The notes below the pieces were generated by a model that saw nothing but the letters and a program-made list of their open reading frames with translations, did not search any database and was not told the DNA's origin. Positions 14,268 through 22,794 of a stretch of DNA of 34,066 nt are shown in pieces. The position numbers and the translations under genes were made by a program. Origin of the DNA: JANXVV01 sp038230975 (GTDB lineage Bacteria > Planctomycetota > Phycisphaerae > Tepidisphaerales > Tepidisphaeraceae); contig JBBRMF010000022.1 of assembly GCA_038230975.1 (NCBI GenBank), positions 1 through 34,066 on the forward strand, in the 5' to 3' direction. Positions within the stretch are counted from its first letter, which is position 1, and the number at the start of each line of letters is the position of its first letter.

Positions 14268-16535
14268 ATGATTCGACCTCGCACGAAGTGGCGATACGTG
14301 ACGGCTGTGGGCATCCTCCTGGCCGGGGGCATGGCGTTGCTGCTGGTTCGAGGCCGCACGCCAATCTGTTTTGGCGACGAGAAATCCGCTGGCGGCGAAA
14401 TCGCATTCACCAACCGGCTCGCCAGGGAAGCATCCCCATACCTTCAGCAGCACGCTCACAACCCGGTCGACTGGTATCCGTGGGGACCGGAGGCCTTCGA
14501 GAAAGCCAGGAAAGAGAACAAGCCGATCTTCCTGTCGATCGGCTACAGCACCTGTCACTGGTGCCACGTCATGGAACGGGAATCTTTCTCTAACCCGGAG
14601 ATCGCCAAACTCATCAACGACAATTTTGTTCCGATCAAAGTAGACCGCGAAGAGCGGCCCGATATCGACGCGGTCTACATGAGTTTTGTCCAGGCCACCA
14701 CCGGAAGCGGCGGATGGCCGATGACGGTCTTGCTCACGCCGGACCGCAAGCCCTTCTTCGGCGGCACCTACTTCCCGCCCGAAGACATGAAGACGCTGAT
14801 CCCGAAAGTGCATGATGCCTGGCTCAACGACCGGGAGAAGATCACCGATTCAGCCGAGCGGATCACCGCAATGCTGAAACAGGCCACATCGCAAGCCGCC
14901 GACCCGGCCCACGCTGCCGGTGAAGCCGCTTTCGCCCAAGCCTATGGAAATCTGAAGGGCCACTTTGACCCGAAGCACGGTGGCTTCGGCACGGCCCCGA
15001 AGTTCCCCCGACCCGTAACGCTGAATTTCCTGCTCCACTATCAACACCGCACCGGGGACAAAGCCGCGTTAGACATGGTACTCCGCACCCTGCGGGCGAT
15101 GGCCGATGGCGGCATGCACGATCAGCTCGGCGGCGGATTCCACCGATACAGCACCGACGCCCGGTGGTTTCTGCCGCACTTCGAGAAGATGCTCTACGAC
15201 CAGGCACAGTTGGCGAATAGCTACCTCGACGCCTACCAGATTACTCACGAAGCGTTCTACGCCGACACAACCCGCGACATTCTCGATTACGTGCTCCGCG
15301 ACATGACCGGGCCGGATGGCCAGTTTTACTCCGCCGAGGACGCCGACAGCACTGTCAGCAACGCTGCAGAGCCGAAAAATCCAGAGAGCAAAGCCGAGGG
15401 TGCTTTTTATGTCTGGACTGGGGCTGAGATCCGCGAAGCCATTGGCAAAGACGCCGCAGCAGTGTTCGCGTTCCGCTACGGCGTGCAGGATGGCGGCAAC
15501 GTCGATGCTGACCCCCGCGGCGAGTTCCCAAAGAAGAACGTTCTGTCGGTTTCCCACTCCATCGACGAGGCGGCAACCAAGTTCGGCAAGACCGGGGCGG
15601 AGATCGAGCGGTTGCTCACAGATGCCAGGGCGAAACTTCTGGAAATCCGCAGCCGTCGTCCACGCCCTCTGCGGGATGACAAGACGCTGGTGTCCTGGAA
15701 TGGACTGATGATCTCCGCTTTTGCCCGAGCCGGCCGGACGCTCGGCGATGACCGCTATCTTCAACAGGCGTCCCGGTCAGCAACATTCATTCAGGAACAC
15801 CTTCTCGATGTGAAGACCCACAAGCTCACTCGCAGATGGCGGGCCGGCCACGCCGAGGTCGATGGGTTCCTGGAAGACTATACGTTCTACATCCAGGGGC
15901 TGCTCGATCTGTACGAATCCTCACCCGACATTCGCTGGTTGAAGCTGGCCTTGGACTTGCAGAAGACCCAGGATGAGTTGTTCCGGGATGCCCCGGCGGG
16001 CGGCTACTTCGTCACGTCGGGCAAAGACTCCAGCATTTTGATGCGGCTCAAGGATGCTGAAGACAACGCCGAGCCATCGGGTAACTCCGTGTCTGCGTTA
16101 AACCTCCTGCGGCTGTCGCAAATGACCGACAACCGTGAGATGAGAAAGAAAGCTGAGCAAACCATCCACGCGTTCGATTCGATGATCGAGCGGGCACCGA
16201 CGGCCGTGCCACAGATGCTCGTGGCTCTGGACTTTGCTCTCTCCAAACCGAAACAGATCGTCCTGGCCGGCAAGCTGGACGGGCAGGACACCGCCGCCAT
16301 GCTCAAAACGGTGCATGGCCATTACCTGCCAAACCGGATCATCCTGCTGGCCGATGGCGGTGAGGGTCAGCGGTTCCTGGGCCAAGGTGTGCCGTTGCTC
16401 GTCGAGATGAAGATGATCGGTGATCGGGCGACGGCATACGTCTGCGAGAACTTCACCTGCCATCTGCCGACGAACGACCTCTCGATATTTAAGTCGCTCA
16501 TTGCACCCGCTGGCACGACCAGACCCGCTCCGTGA
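14268..16535 (+). CDS. Membrane-anchored DUF255 (YyaL-type) thioredoxin-domain protein
   Basis: A 755-residue protein of the YyaL/spermatogenesis-associated protein 20 family. An N-terminal hydrophobic segment (YVTAVGILLAGGMALLLV) predicts export or anchoring, which is unusual since many relatives lack it. The thioredoxin-like domain holds YLQQHAHNPVDWYPWGPEAF, YSTCHWCHVMERESF (CxxC), VDREERPDIDAVYM and GGWPMTVLLTPD. The remainder is an alpha/alpha-barrel glycosidase-like domain with GGMHDQLGGGFHRYSTDARW, LPHFEKMLYDQAQLA, DKTLVSWNGLMISAFARAGR and EDYTFYIQGLLDLYE. The biochemical activity of the family is not established. Its pairing with an exported peroxiredoxin suggests an extracytoplasmic redox task (inference). 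Confidence 0.9.
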   Translation: MIRPRTKWRYVTAVGILLAGGMALLLVRGRTPICFGDEKSAGGEIAFTNRLAREASPYLQQHAHNPVDWYPWGPEAFEKARKENKPIFLSIGYSTCHWCHVMERESFSNPEIAKLINDNFVPIKVDREERPDIDAVYMSFVQATTGSGGWPMTVLLTPDRKPFFGGTYFPPEDMKTLIPKVHDAWLNDREKITDSAERITAMLKQATSQAADPAHAAGEAAFAQAYGNLKGHFDPKHGGFGTAPKFPRPVTLNFLLHYQHRTGDKAALDMVLRTLRAMADGGMHDQLGGGFHRYSTDARWFLPHFEKMLYDQAQLANSYLDAYQITHEAFYADTTRDILDYVLRDMTGPDGQFYSAEDADSTVSNAAEPKNPESKAEGAFYVWTGAEIREAIGKDAAAVFAFRYGVQDGGNVDADPRGEFPKKNVLSVSHSIDEAATKFGKTGAEIERLLTDARAKLLEIRSRRPRPLRDDKTLVSWNGLMISAFARAGRTLGDDRYLQQASRSATFIQEHLLDVKTHKLTRRWRAGHAEVDGFLEDYTFYIQGLLDLYESSPDIRWLKLALDLQKTQDELFRDAPAGGYFVTSGKDSSILMRLKDAEDNAEPSGNSVSALNLLRLSQMTDNREMRKKAEQTIHAFDSMIERAPTAVPQMLVALDFALSKPKQIVLAGKLDGQDTAAMLKTVHGHYLPNRIILLADGGEGQRFLGQGVPLLVEMKMIGDRATAYVCENFTCHLPTNDLSIFKSLIAPAGTTRPAP

Positions 16536-16541
16536 AAGTGG

Positions 16542-16592
16542 CCACCGATGTCAACGTGATGTCGTTGCCTGTGCCACCAGCCACATCGGTGG
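16542..16592. terminator. 10-bp perfect inverted repeat after the DUF255 gene
   Basis: CCACCGATGT (16542-16551) is repeated inverted at 16583-16592 with a 31-base loop, and an overlapping GGTGGG/CCCACC pair (to 16607) could form a competing hairpin. It lies seven bases past the stop. The lack of a T-run leaves termination uncertain. Confidence 0.4.
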
Positions 16593-16788
16593 GCGGGTAC
16601 ACCCACCTTGCAAATAGCCGCTCCGGCGATACCGCAAACAAAAAAAACGATAGAGCGCGAGGTGCTCGAATGATCGCATGCAATTTTTTAATTATTGCTG
16701 TTTCGACGAACCTTGTATTGGGATCATCGATGATCGCGATCGGATCGCGACAACCGACTGGAAAGATTCGGTTGGCGGGGGCAATGCC

Positions 16789-17037
16789 GTGAGCTCCGAA
16801 AAACCAGACGACGCGAACGAGCCTCAACGGCCGTTGAATTATGCGAGCTCTCGCAGCCCGGATGAGCTTAACAGTGCCAAAAAATGGGACCGGGAACACA
16901 GAGCAGAACTGCGCCGCGTCATGATCGAAACCTACTGGATGGATATCACTACAAACTGGAAAATGTGGATCGTGGCGATTTTTTTAATGGTACTTTTTTA
17001 CGGCTGCATGGGATTTCTTCGGTACTCACTCTGGTGA
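16789..17037 (+). CDS. Small C-terminally anchored membrane protein
   Basis: An 82-residue hypothetical protein with a hydrophilic N-terminal half (SSEKPDDANEPQRPLN; AKKWDREHRAELRRVMIE) and one C-terminal helix (MWIVAIFLMVLFYGCMGFL). The GTG at 16789 is chosen because GGGGG lies about 6 nt upstream. The longer frame from 16678 would add a Cys-rich, unlikely leader. A tail-anchored topology is predicted. It stands alone between convergent neighbours; function unknown. Confidence 0.5.
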   Translation: MSSEKPDDANEPQRPLNYASSRSPDELNSAKKWDREHRAELRRVMIETYWMDITTNWKMWIVAIFLMVLFYGCMGFLRYSLW

Positions 17038-17081
17038 CGGGTTCACTTCAGAGAATGGCCCCCGCCAAATCAAGCGATATG

Positions 17082-18512
17082 TCATATCGAAACGGTCGCA
17101 GTGAAAATCCCGTTCTGTGAATCGGCTTTGATCGTGCCAGCCAACACTTCAACCATTTTACGGCACAACGACAAACCCAGCCCGCAATGAACGCCGGCAT
17201 CGGTTCGAGCTTCATCACCGCGCCAAAAGCGATCGAATAAATGAGCCGCGTCTTCCGATGAAATCCGACTACCGGTGTTCGACACGGACAATGTGATGCG
17301 TTCTGCAATCCTCGACGCGCCGACGCTAATGCGGCCTCCTTCCTCGGTATAGGTCACGGCGTTGTCGAACAAATTGTTCAGGACAATCCGCAATTTCTCC
17401 TTGTCAACAAGCACTTCGCCGTTCACTGTCAGATTCCATTCGACGGTTAGATTTCGCGCATTGACGCGCGGCTCAAACGCAATCCAGCACTCTTGAATGA
17501 ACGTCGAAAGCTGCACGCGTTCAAGTTGCAATGACAGTTGGTTGGCATCGGCCCGCGCGAGTAAAAGCAGGTTGTTGACCATGCCGTGCATGCCTTGCGC
17601 CAAACGCAGGCATTTACCGATCACAGTCTCGTAAGCCTCGGGTTCGCGACGGCGGGAAGCGCAGACTTCCAGCACCGTTTCCAAACCAGCCAATGGCGTG
17701 CGAAGTTCATGGGCGACGTCGGCGGTAAATGATTTTTCCCGGGTCAGGGCGGCGTCCAGACGTGCGAGCAGATCGTTCAATCGATGCACAATCGGAGTTA
17801 ATTCCTGGGGTGCTTCATTTAGACTGATACGTTTGGATAAATCATCCGCACCCACGCGCTCGATGTCATCAGCAAGCGATTTTAAAGGCTTCAACCCGCG
17901 TTGAATAACAAGCCACATCATCAATACGCTCGTGCCGATTGCCGCCGCGGAAACGAACGCGAGCGCCGCGGCGAACCGCTCCAAGGTATCTTTCAAATTG
18001 CGAATTGGTTTTGCCACAGCCAGCACCGCCGCGCGCGAAGGCGTGCCGCTCAGTCTGTCTTTTTCATCTTCAAAACGTGGTTTGAAGACGAAGGTGACTT
18101 CGCGCCCTTCCTTTCCATCGGGAAGCCGTACGAAATGATACGAAGGAATCTCGGTGACCCGATCCGGATGTTTCAATTCCCGTTGCGCGAGTGAGATCGA
18201 CTTGAACAGCGATTGCCCATCGAGCGTCCAAAGCTGGTAATAGTTCGGATGATGACCCGCGCCGAATTCAGGCATTTCACCCGGTTCAAATTCCAACTTA
18301 AATTTCTGCGTATCCTGCTCGGTCATGGATGCCAACGACGATGCCTGCGTCAATAACCCGGCATCAAACTCCGCGAGCAATGACGCCCGCATGATGAGGT
18401 AAAGCGAACCTGCCGCCACGGCAAAGATCAGGATCAACGCCAACGTCACGCGTGCCAGCAGGCGAAAGCGAAGCGAGTGAGAATGCAACCAGGGAAAGGG
18501 AAGCCGCAACAT
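17082..18512 (-). CDS. Membrane sensor histidine kinase
   Basis: A 476-residue histidine kinase. It has an N-terminal helix (TLALILIFAVAAGSLYLIM), a periplasmic sensor of about 130 residues, a second helix (FAAALAFVSAAAIGTSVLMM), a HAMP-like linker (RGLKPLKSLADDIERVGADDL), an H-box FTADVAHELRTPLAGL, an N-box NNLFDNAVTYTEEGG, and G boxes VSNTGSRISSEDA and HCGLGLSLC. The G1 Asp is replaced by Asn in SNTG. Overall it resembles the CusS-type metal/stress-sensing branch, but the signal is unknown. ATG 18510-18512 overlaps the response regulator stop by one base (TGATG), with GGAG 5 nt upstream, so translation is coupled. Confidence 0.93.
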   Translation of the reverse strand: MLRLPFPWLHSHSLRFRLLARVTLALILIFAVAAGSLYLIMRASLLAEFDAGLLTQASSLASMTEQDTQKFKLEFEPGEMPEFGAGHHPNYYQLWTLDGQSLFKSISLAQRELKHPDRVTEIPSYHFVRLPDGKEGREVTFVFKPRFEDEKDRLSGTPSRAAVLAVAKPIRNLKDTLERFAAALAFVSAAAIGTSVLMMWLVIQRGLKPLKSLADDIERVGADDLSKRISLNEAPQELTPIVHRLNDLLARLDAALTREKSFTADVAHELRTPLAGLETVLEVCASRRREPEAYETVIGKCLRLAQGMHGMVNNLLLLARADANQLSLQLERVQLSTFIQECWIAFEPRVNARNLTVEWNLTVNGEVLVDKEKLRIVLNNLFDNAVTYTEEGGRISVGASRIAERITLSVSNTGSRISSEDAAHLFDRFWRGDEARTDAGVHCGLGLSLCRKMVEVLAGTIKADSQNGIFTATVSI

Positions 18513-19186
18513 CAAGTCTCCTGCCCGAGAAGATAACCCAGGCCTCGACGCGTATGGATCAAGCGCGGCGCATCCGGCCGTTCGATCTTGCGGCGGAGGT
18601 GACCGATGAATACATCCACCACGTTGCTCTCAGCGGTCGAATTGAAATCGTACACATGCTCCCAGATCTCCGAGCGCGTCACGACCTGACCGGTGCGGTG
18701 CGCCAGATATTCGAGCAATGAATATTCCCTCGCACTCAGATCCACCGTCTGCCCGCTTCGCCGCGCGGATCGCGCGGCGGTGTCGATTTCCAGATCGGCG
18801 ATGCGGATCACTGGAGATTTAACATCGTAGCGACGCCGAATCAGCGCCCGAACCCGCGCGAGCAATTCCGCAAACACGAACGGCTTGACCAGGTAATCAT
18901 CCGCGCCGCTGTCGAGCCCTTTGATGCGGTCGGCAGAGGTATCTTTTGCGGTGAGGATCAACACATGCGTGAGACTTTTCTTGGCGCGCAGCTTTTTGAG
19001 AATCGTCAGGCCATCAATCCGGGGAAGCATCAAATCCAGAATGATGACGTCATAATCGTTCGACTCGGCGTGCCATAGCCCCGTTTCACCGTCGGCGGCG
19101 GTGTCGACCGTGTAACCGGCTTCAGTCAGACCTTGCGCGATGGATTCGCGGAGAATCTCGAAATCTTCAACGACGAGAACGCGCAT
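18512..19186 (-). CDS. OmpR-family response regulator
   Basis: A 224-residue two-domain regulator. The receiver domain has acidic Glu7/Asp8 (VVEDFE), the phospho-acceptor in VIILDLMLPRIDG, LTAKDTSADR and the conserved Lys in YLVKPF. The C-terminal winged helix reads LSAREYSLLEYLAHRTGQVVTR and VDVFIGHLRRKI, ending RGLGYLL. It forms a two-component pair with the overlapping kinase. It starts 46 bases after the YdjC-like gene on the same strand, so it could be in the same transcript or have its own promoter; CAGAT/ATCTG (19191-19206) in that gap is a small dyad. Confidence 0.95.
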   Translation of the reverse strand: MRVLVVEDFEILRESIAQGLTEAGYTVDTAADGETGLWHAESNDYDVIILDLMLPRIDGLTILKKLRAKKSLTHVLILTAKDTSADRIKGLDSGADDYLVKPFVFAELLARVRALIRRRYDVKSPVIRIADLEIDTAARSARRSGQTVDLSAREYSLLEYLAHRTGQVVTRSEIWEHVYDFNSTAESNVVDVFIGHLRRKIERPDAPRLIHTRRGLGYLLGQET

Positions 19187-19232
19187 GGTCAGATTATACG
19201 ATCTGAAGATGAAATGGCGGTGAACGCGATTC

Positions 19233-20138
19233 TTATTGAGCCGATTCGCTTGCGAGGCGGCTCAATAATGCGGACTTCGTCGTCAACATTTTTGCCCAGG
19301 TTGCCCATTCCGGAGAATCGCCAAGACGGACGAGGGCATCCAGCTCGACTTGCCGTTCGGCGATGTAGGTATCGCGACCGACGAGGGAATCATCCATTTC
19401 GCCGGGATGAACGAACCATTCGATGACGCCGGATTCGGGAAGGTGATCGAAATACTTCGCCCAGGGTTGCGGCTGGTGAAGATCGCTCGCACCGACCATT
19501 CCGAAGCAGGAATCATTCATCCAGATTCGCGCGGCGGCAAACGCAGGCCGGGCATTCACACCGAGATGGTGCATGACTTTCCGCCGGATACGCGAGCCTC
19601 CGACCGCAGCACGGACGGACGAGGGTTCGATGGTGTTGCGAACAATCTTGGGCAATACCCCAAGATTCATCGCTTCGATCAATGCGTCGCGAATGATTGG
19701 GAGTTGATGAGAATGGTGATGCCCATCCACATACGCCGGCGGTCGACCTGTCAGCTTGATGAATTGCTCGGCCTGCGCGCAAATTTCATCGAAGACCGCT
19801 TTGTAATCCAGCCGACGAAACCAGGCGCGCAGGAGCAATTTGCCGAGCGGGTTAAAACAGCCGTCATGCGCGACAAGCCCCGAGCCCTTGCCTGCCACCA
19901 GCGGCTTTTGGGCCGGGCCGGTCATGACCAGATGCAATCCGACTTCTAAATCCGGCGCATCCTTTAAGAGTGGGATCGATGCGCGAGCATGATCGCCGGT
20001 GACAACCATGAGGCTTGTCGAAGTCACAACACCCGCGTGATGCGCGCGGATAATTCCACGGCTTGTCGGTACGCCAAAGCCGAAATCGTCGGCGGTGACG
20101 ATGAGTGCGTGTGTCGATTTTTCAGAAACGTTGTGCAA
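19233..20138 (-). CDS. YdjC/ChbG-family carbohydrate deacetylase
   Basis: A 301-residue member of the YdjC/ChbG family (related to hopanoid-associated HpnK), metal-dependent deacetylases acting on acetylated sugars. Metal-site motifs are LIVTADDFGFG with the DD pair, EVGLHLVMTGP, VDGHHHSHQLP, and the C-terminal FVHPGEMDDS. The start is probably the TTG at 20136-20138, since AGGA lies 8 nt upstream and no ATG precedes the core domain. It follows recQ by 71 bases and precedes the two-component pair. The substrate cannot be told from sequence; no hopanoid genes are near. Confidence 0.88.
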   Translation of the reverse strand: MHNVSEKSTHALIVTADDFGFGVPTSRGIIRAHHAGVVTSTSLMVVTGDHARASIPLLKDAPDLEVGLHLVMTGPAQKPLVAGKGSGLVAHDGCFNPLGKLLLRAWFRRLDYKAVFDEICAQAEQFIKLTGRPPAYVDGHHHSHQLPIIRDALIEAMNLGVLPKIVRNTIEPSSVRAAVGGSRIRRKVMHHLGVNARPAFAAARIWMNDSCFGMVGASDLHQPQPWAKYFDHLPESGVIEWFVHPGEMDDSLVGRDTYIAERQVELDALVRLGDSPEWATWAKMLTTKSALLSRLASESAQ

Positions 20139-20209
20139 GGACTGTATCCTGTGGAACGATTTACGGTCCGCTGCGCGTCGCGGCTAAACTGGCGATTCGT
20201 ACGACATCA

Positions 20210-22165
20210 CTAAAACGGCATTTCATCTTCGACCGGCACGACGATCGTCGAATCGAAATTGCCGAGGGTTTTTAAGATGACCGCGCCGTACATTTTAATT
20301 TTATGCGGACCCATGCCTTTGATGCGTTCCAGGGAATCCAGATTGCCCGGGGCAAGCCGCGCGATCAATTTCAGTGTGGCATCGTGGCAGATGCAATACG
20401 GCGGAAGCTGCCGATCGCGGGCCAGTTGCAATCTTAGATGCCGCAGCTTGTCGAATCGCGACGCCGATTCGGAATCCAGAGCCCCGGTCTCGGCATCCTC
20501 ATCCATGCTCACGACGCGATAACTTTTTTTGGTCGGCACGACGATTTTTCGCGGGATCAGATCAACTAAACTTTGCGGCGGAAGCTGCTCGCCTTTCATC
20601 ACGGCGACACCGGCCATCGTGAGTTCAACCACCGGGCGGAACTTCACACCATCCGGATCTTTCTGACGCGCGAGCCCGGCTTCCATCAATCGATGCAGCA
20701 TGGCGATGATGCGCTTGATCGAGTGCGCTTTCAGCAATCCGTACACCGTCAACTGATCGAACGCCCATCGCTGCGTTTTTTCATTGTCGGCGCCTGCAAG
20801 GACTTCGGCGACGACCCCGACTCCGAACTTGCCGCGCAACCGCGCGACGGCCGAGAGCAGTTGCCGAACGAGCAGAATGACTTCATCTGAGACCTGCTCG
20901 GTGCTGGCCACCTCTTCCACCAATGGCTCCTGCCCGCGCCGGCAGATATCGCAGGCGCAGTCGGAAATCTCCTGTTCATCGCCAAAATAATCGAGAATTT
21001 GTTGCCGTCGGCAATGATGCGTCTGGGCGTAGCGAACCATCAGATCGAGCTTCTGCTTCGCATGCTCTTTGCGCTCGGCAATGACTCCGAGGTTGGCCTT
21101 GGGGGTATCTTCACCGATCTTGCTGATGAAGAATTCGTGAGTGTAGCGATCCTGATAGCTGAATAGAATGACGCACCGCGCCGGCCGACCGTCGCGGCCT
21201 GCGCGGCCGGCTTCCTGGTAATACGCCTCCAGTGTGCCGGTCAGGTTGTAGTGAAACACAAATCGGATATCGGGCTTGTTGATCCCCATCCCGAATGCAT
21301 TGGTCGCCACCGCGATGGCGCGCGGTGTGCGCATGAACTGCTCCTGATTGGCAGTCCGAGCCGCAGTATCCATCCCGGCGTGATACGCAAAAATAGAACG
21401 GTCCTTCAAATTCGCCGACAGCAAAGAGGTTACCGCGTCGACATTTTTTCGAGTTGCGCAGTACACGATGCCGGTACCGGGCTCGGCGCGCAGAAGCTTG
21501 ATCAGCTCTGCATTTTTTTCTTTGACCTTGGAGATGGTTCTGGATTCGTATCGCAAATTTGGCCGATCAAACCCCGTGATATAGACGCGCGGCTCGGGCA
21601 TCTCCAACTGATGAATGATATCAGCCCGCACGTCATCAGTTGCGGTGGCGGTGAGCGCGATCGTTGGTGGGTTGCCGAGCAGCTTGCGAATCTCCCCCAG
21701 CCGCGCGTACTCCGGGCGAAAATCATGGCCCCATTGGCTGATGCAGTGGGCTTCATCGATCACAAAAGTATTGACCGTTAGTCGTTGCAAAAGTTGATTG
21801 AAACCGGGATTAAAAAGCCGTTCCGGCGCGAGATAGAGCAGCCCGTTAAACCCCGCTTCCAACTCATTCATCACCTGTCGTTGAAGGGAGGCGCTCAGCG
21901 AACTGTTCAACAATGCCGCTGCGATCCCCTCATCGCGCAGCTGCTGAACCTGATCTTCCATCAGCGAAATGAGCGGCGAGACCACGATCGTCAACCCGCC
22001 CTGAATCACCGCCGGCAACTGATAGCAAAGACTCTTGCCGGCCCCGGTCGGCATGACGCAAAGCACATCGCGCTTGGCCAATACGTCCTCGATCACTTCG
22101 CGCTGGGCCGGGCGAAAGTCATCAAGACCGAAGTGGTTGGCAAGCTGCTCGCGGAGGTCGGACAT
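20210..22165 (-). CDS. recQ: ATP-dependent DNA helicase RecQ
   Basis: A 651-residue RecQ helicase acting in DNA repair and recombination. The motifs are complete: FRPAQREVIEDVLAKRDVL, Walker A MPTGAGKS, the DEAH box VIDEAHCISQWGHDFRPEY, ALTATATDDVR, VYITGFDRPNLRY, ATNAFGMGINKPDIRFV and YYQEAGRAGRDG. The zinc-binding RQC region includes the Cys-rich CACDIC, and a C-terminal HRDC domain reads LARDRQLPPYCICHDATL. ATG 22165 is preferred to a TTG seven codons upstream. A TATAAT on the minus strand (22175-22180) ends 9 nt before the ATG, which would leave almost no leader. It heads a close minus-strand array. Confidence 0.97.
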   Translation of the reverse strand: MSDLREQLANHFGLDDFRPAQREVIEDVLAKRDVLCVMPTGAGKSLCYQLPAVIQGGLTIVVSPLISLMEDQVQQLRDEGIAAALLNSSLSASLQRQVMNELEAGFNGLLYLAPERLFNPGFNQLLQRLTVNTFVIDEAHCISQWGHDFRPEYARLGEIRKLLGNPPTIALTATATDDVRADIIHQLEMPEPRVYITGFDRPNLRYESRTISKVKEKNAELIKLLRAEPGTGIVYCATRKNVDAVTSLLSANLKDRSIFAYHAGMDTAARTANQEQFMRTPRAIAVATNAFGMGINKPDIRFVFHYNLTGTLEAYYQEAGRAGRDGRPARCVILFSYQDRYTHEFFISKIGEDTPKANLGVIAERKEHAKQKLDLMVRYAQTHHCRRQQILDYFGDEQEISDCACDICRRGQEPLVEEVASTEQVSDEVILLVRQLLSAVARLRGKFGVGVVAEVLAGADNEKTQRWAFDQLTVYGLLKAHSIKRIIAMLHRLMEAGLARQKDPDGVKFRPVVELTMAGVAVMKGEQLPPQSLVDLIPRKIVVPTKKSYRVVSMDEDAETGALDSESASRFDKLRHLRLQLARDRQLPPYCICHDATLKLIARLAPGNLDSLERIKGMGPHKIKMYGAVILKTLGNFDSTIVVPVEDEMPF

Positions 22166-22237
22166 CGGGAGTGGATTATAGCGCAATCTTTAAGGCGATA
22201 CGAGTTGGATTGTAAGGGGAAAGGTTGGGGCACTATC

Positions 22238-22389
22238 AAGCCGGAGGCGGAAGGCGTAGCCGACGCACCGGGTTTCGCGACCCTGGAATCTACGCTTTCC
22301 ACTTCAGGATTTTTGCCGCTGTACGATGTCTGTCGCGCGATAAGCTCAAAAGAACCCGGTGCGTCGGCTACGCCTTCCGCCTCCGGCTT
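22238..22389. repeat. Perfect 37-bp inverted repeat with 78-bp spacer
   Basis: Arms 22238-22274 and 22353-22389 are exact reverse complements: the left starts AAGCCGGAGGCGGAAGG and ends GACGCACCGGGTT. The arms are GC-rich; the spacer has no gene. It lies upstream of recQ, in a 295-base gap (22166-22460) that holds nothing else. It is too long and exact for a terminator and has no T-run, so it looks like a mobile or REP/MITE-like repeat. Confidence 0.85.
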
Positions 22390-22460
22390 GGGAAGTTGTC
22401 AGCGCCTCCAATAACGTCACTGCGACTTCTTTGGGAGCCTACTAAAACTCTCGGATCTTA

Positions 22461-22721
22461 TTAGCTCACGCCAAGCGCAACAGCCGCATCCACGTCCAAT
22501 TCAATTTTTAAAACCTTCACACCAGAAGCGTGGACCTGTGATACCGCCGATCGAATTGCGTCTTCCAACGAAGATGCCTCTCGATCGAAATGAACCCATG
22601 CCAAGCCGTTTGCGCTCGCCGGTGTTCCGTCGTTACATCCGGCGGCAAAGAGCGAGTCGGCTGTTTCATCTGTAATTTCTGAGAGTTCTTTTAAGATCAG
22701 ATCAAATCCGTAAGTCTTCAT
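22461..22721 (-). CDS. Small conserved hypothetical protein
   Basis: An 86-residue soluble protein beginning MKTYGFDLILKELSEITDE, with AAGCNDGTPASANGLAWVHF and a helical REASSLEDAIRSAVSQV segment, ending in a beta-rich VKVLKIELDVDA. The pattern recalls a family of small alpha/beta proteins seen singly in many bacteria; I know no assigned function. ATG 22721 has AAGGAG 8 nt upstream, which rules out the longer frame to 22802. It follows the aminotransferase by 73 bases. No toxin-like partner is adjacent. Confidence 0.75.
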   Translation of the reverse strand: MKTYGFDLILKELSEITDETADSLFAAGCNDGTPASANGLAWVHFDREASSLEDAIRSAVSQVHASGVKVLKIELDVDAAVALGVS

Positions 22722-22794
22722 GGAAATTGCTCCTTCGAGCGGTTCATTTCGATCCTGCATCGGAAACCAAGCGTTCCGCACAGCGAAACCTACG

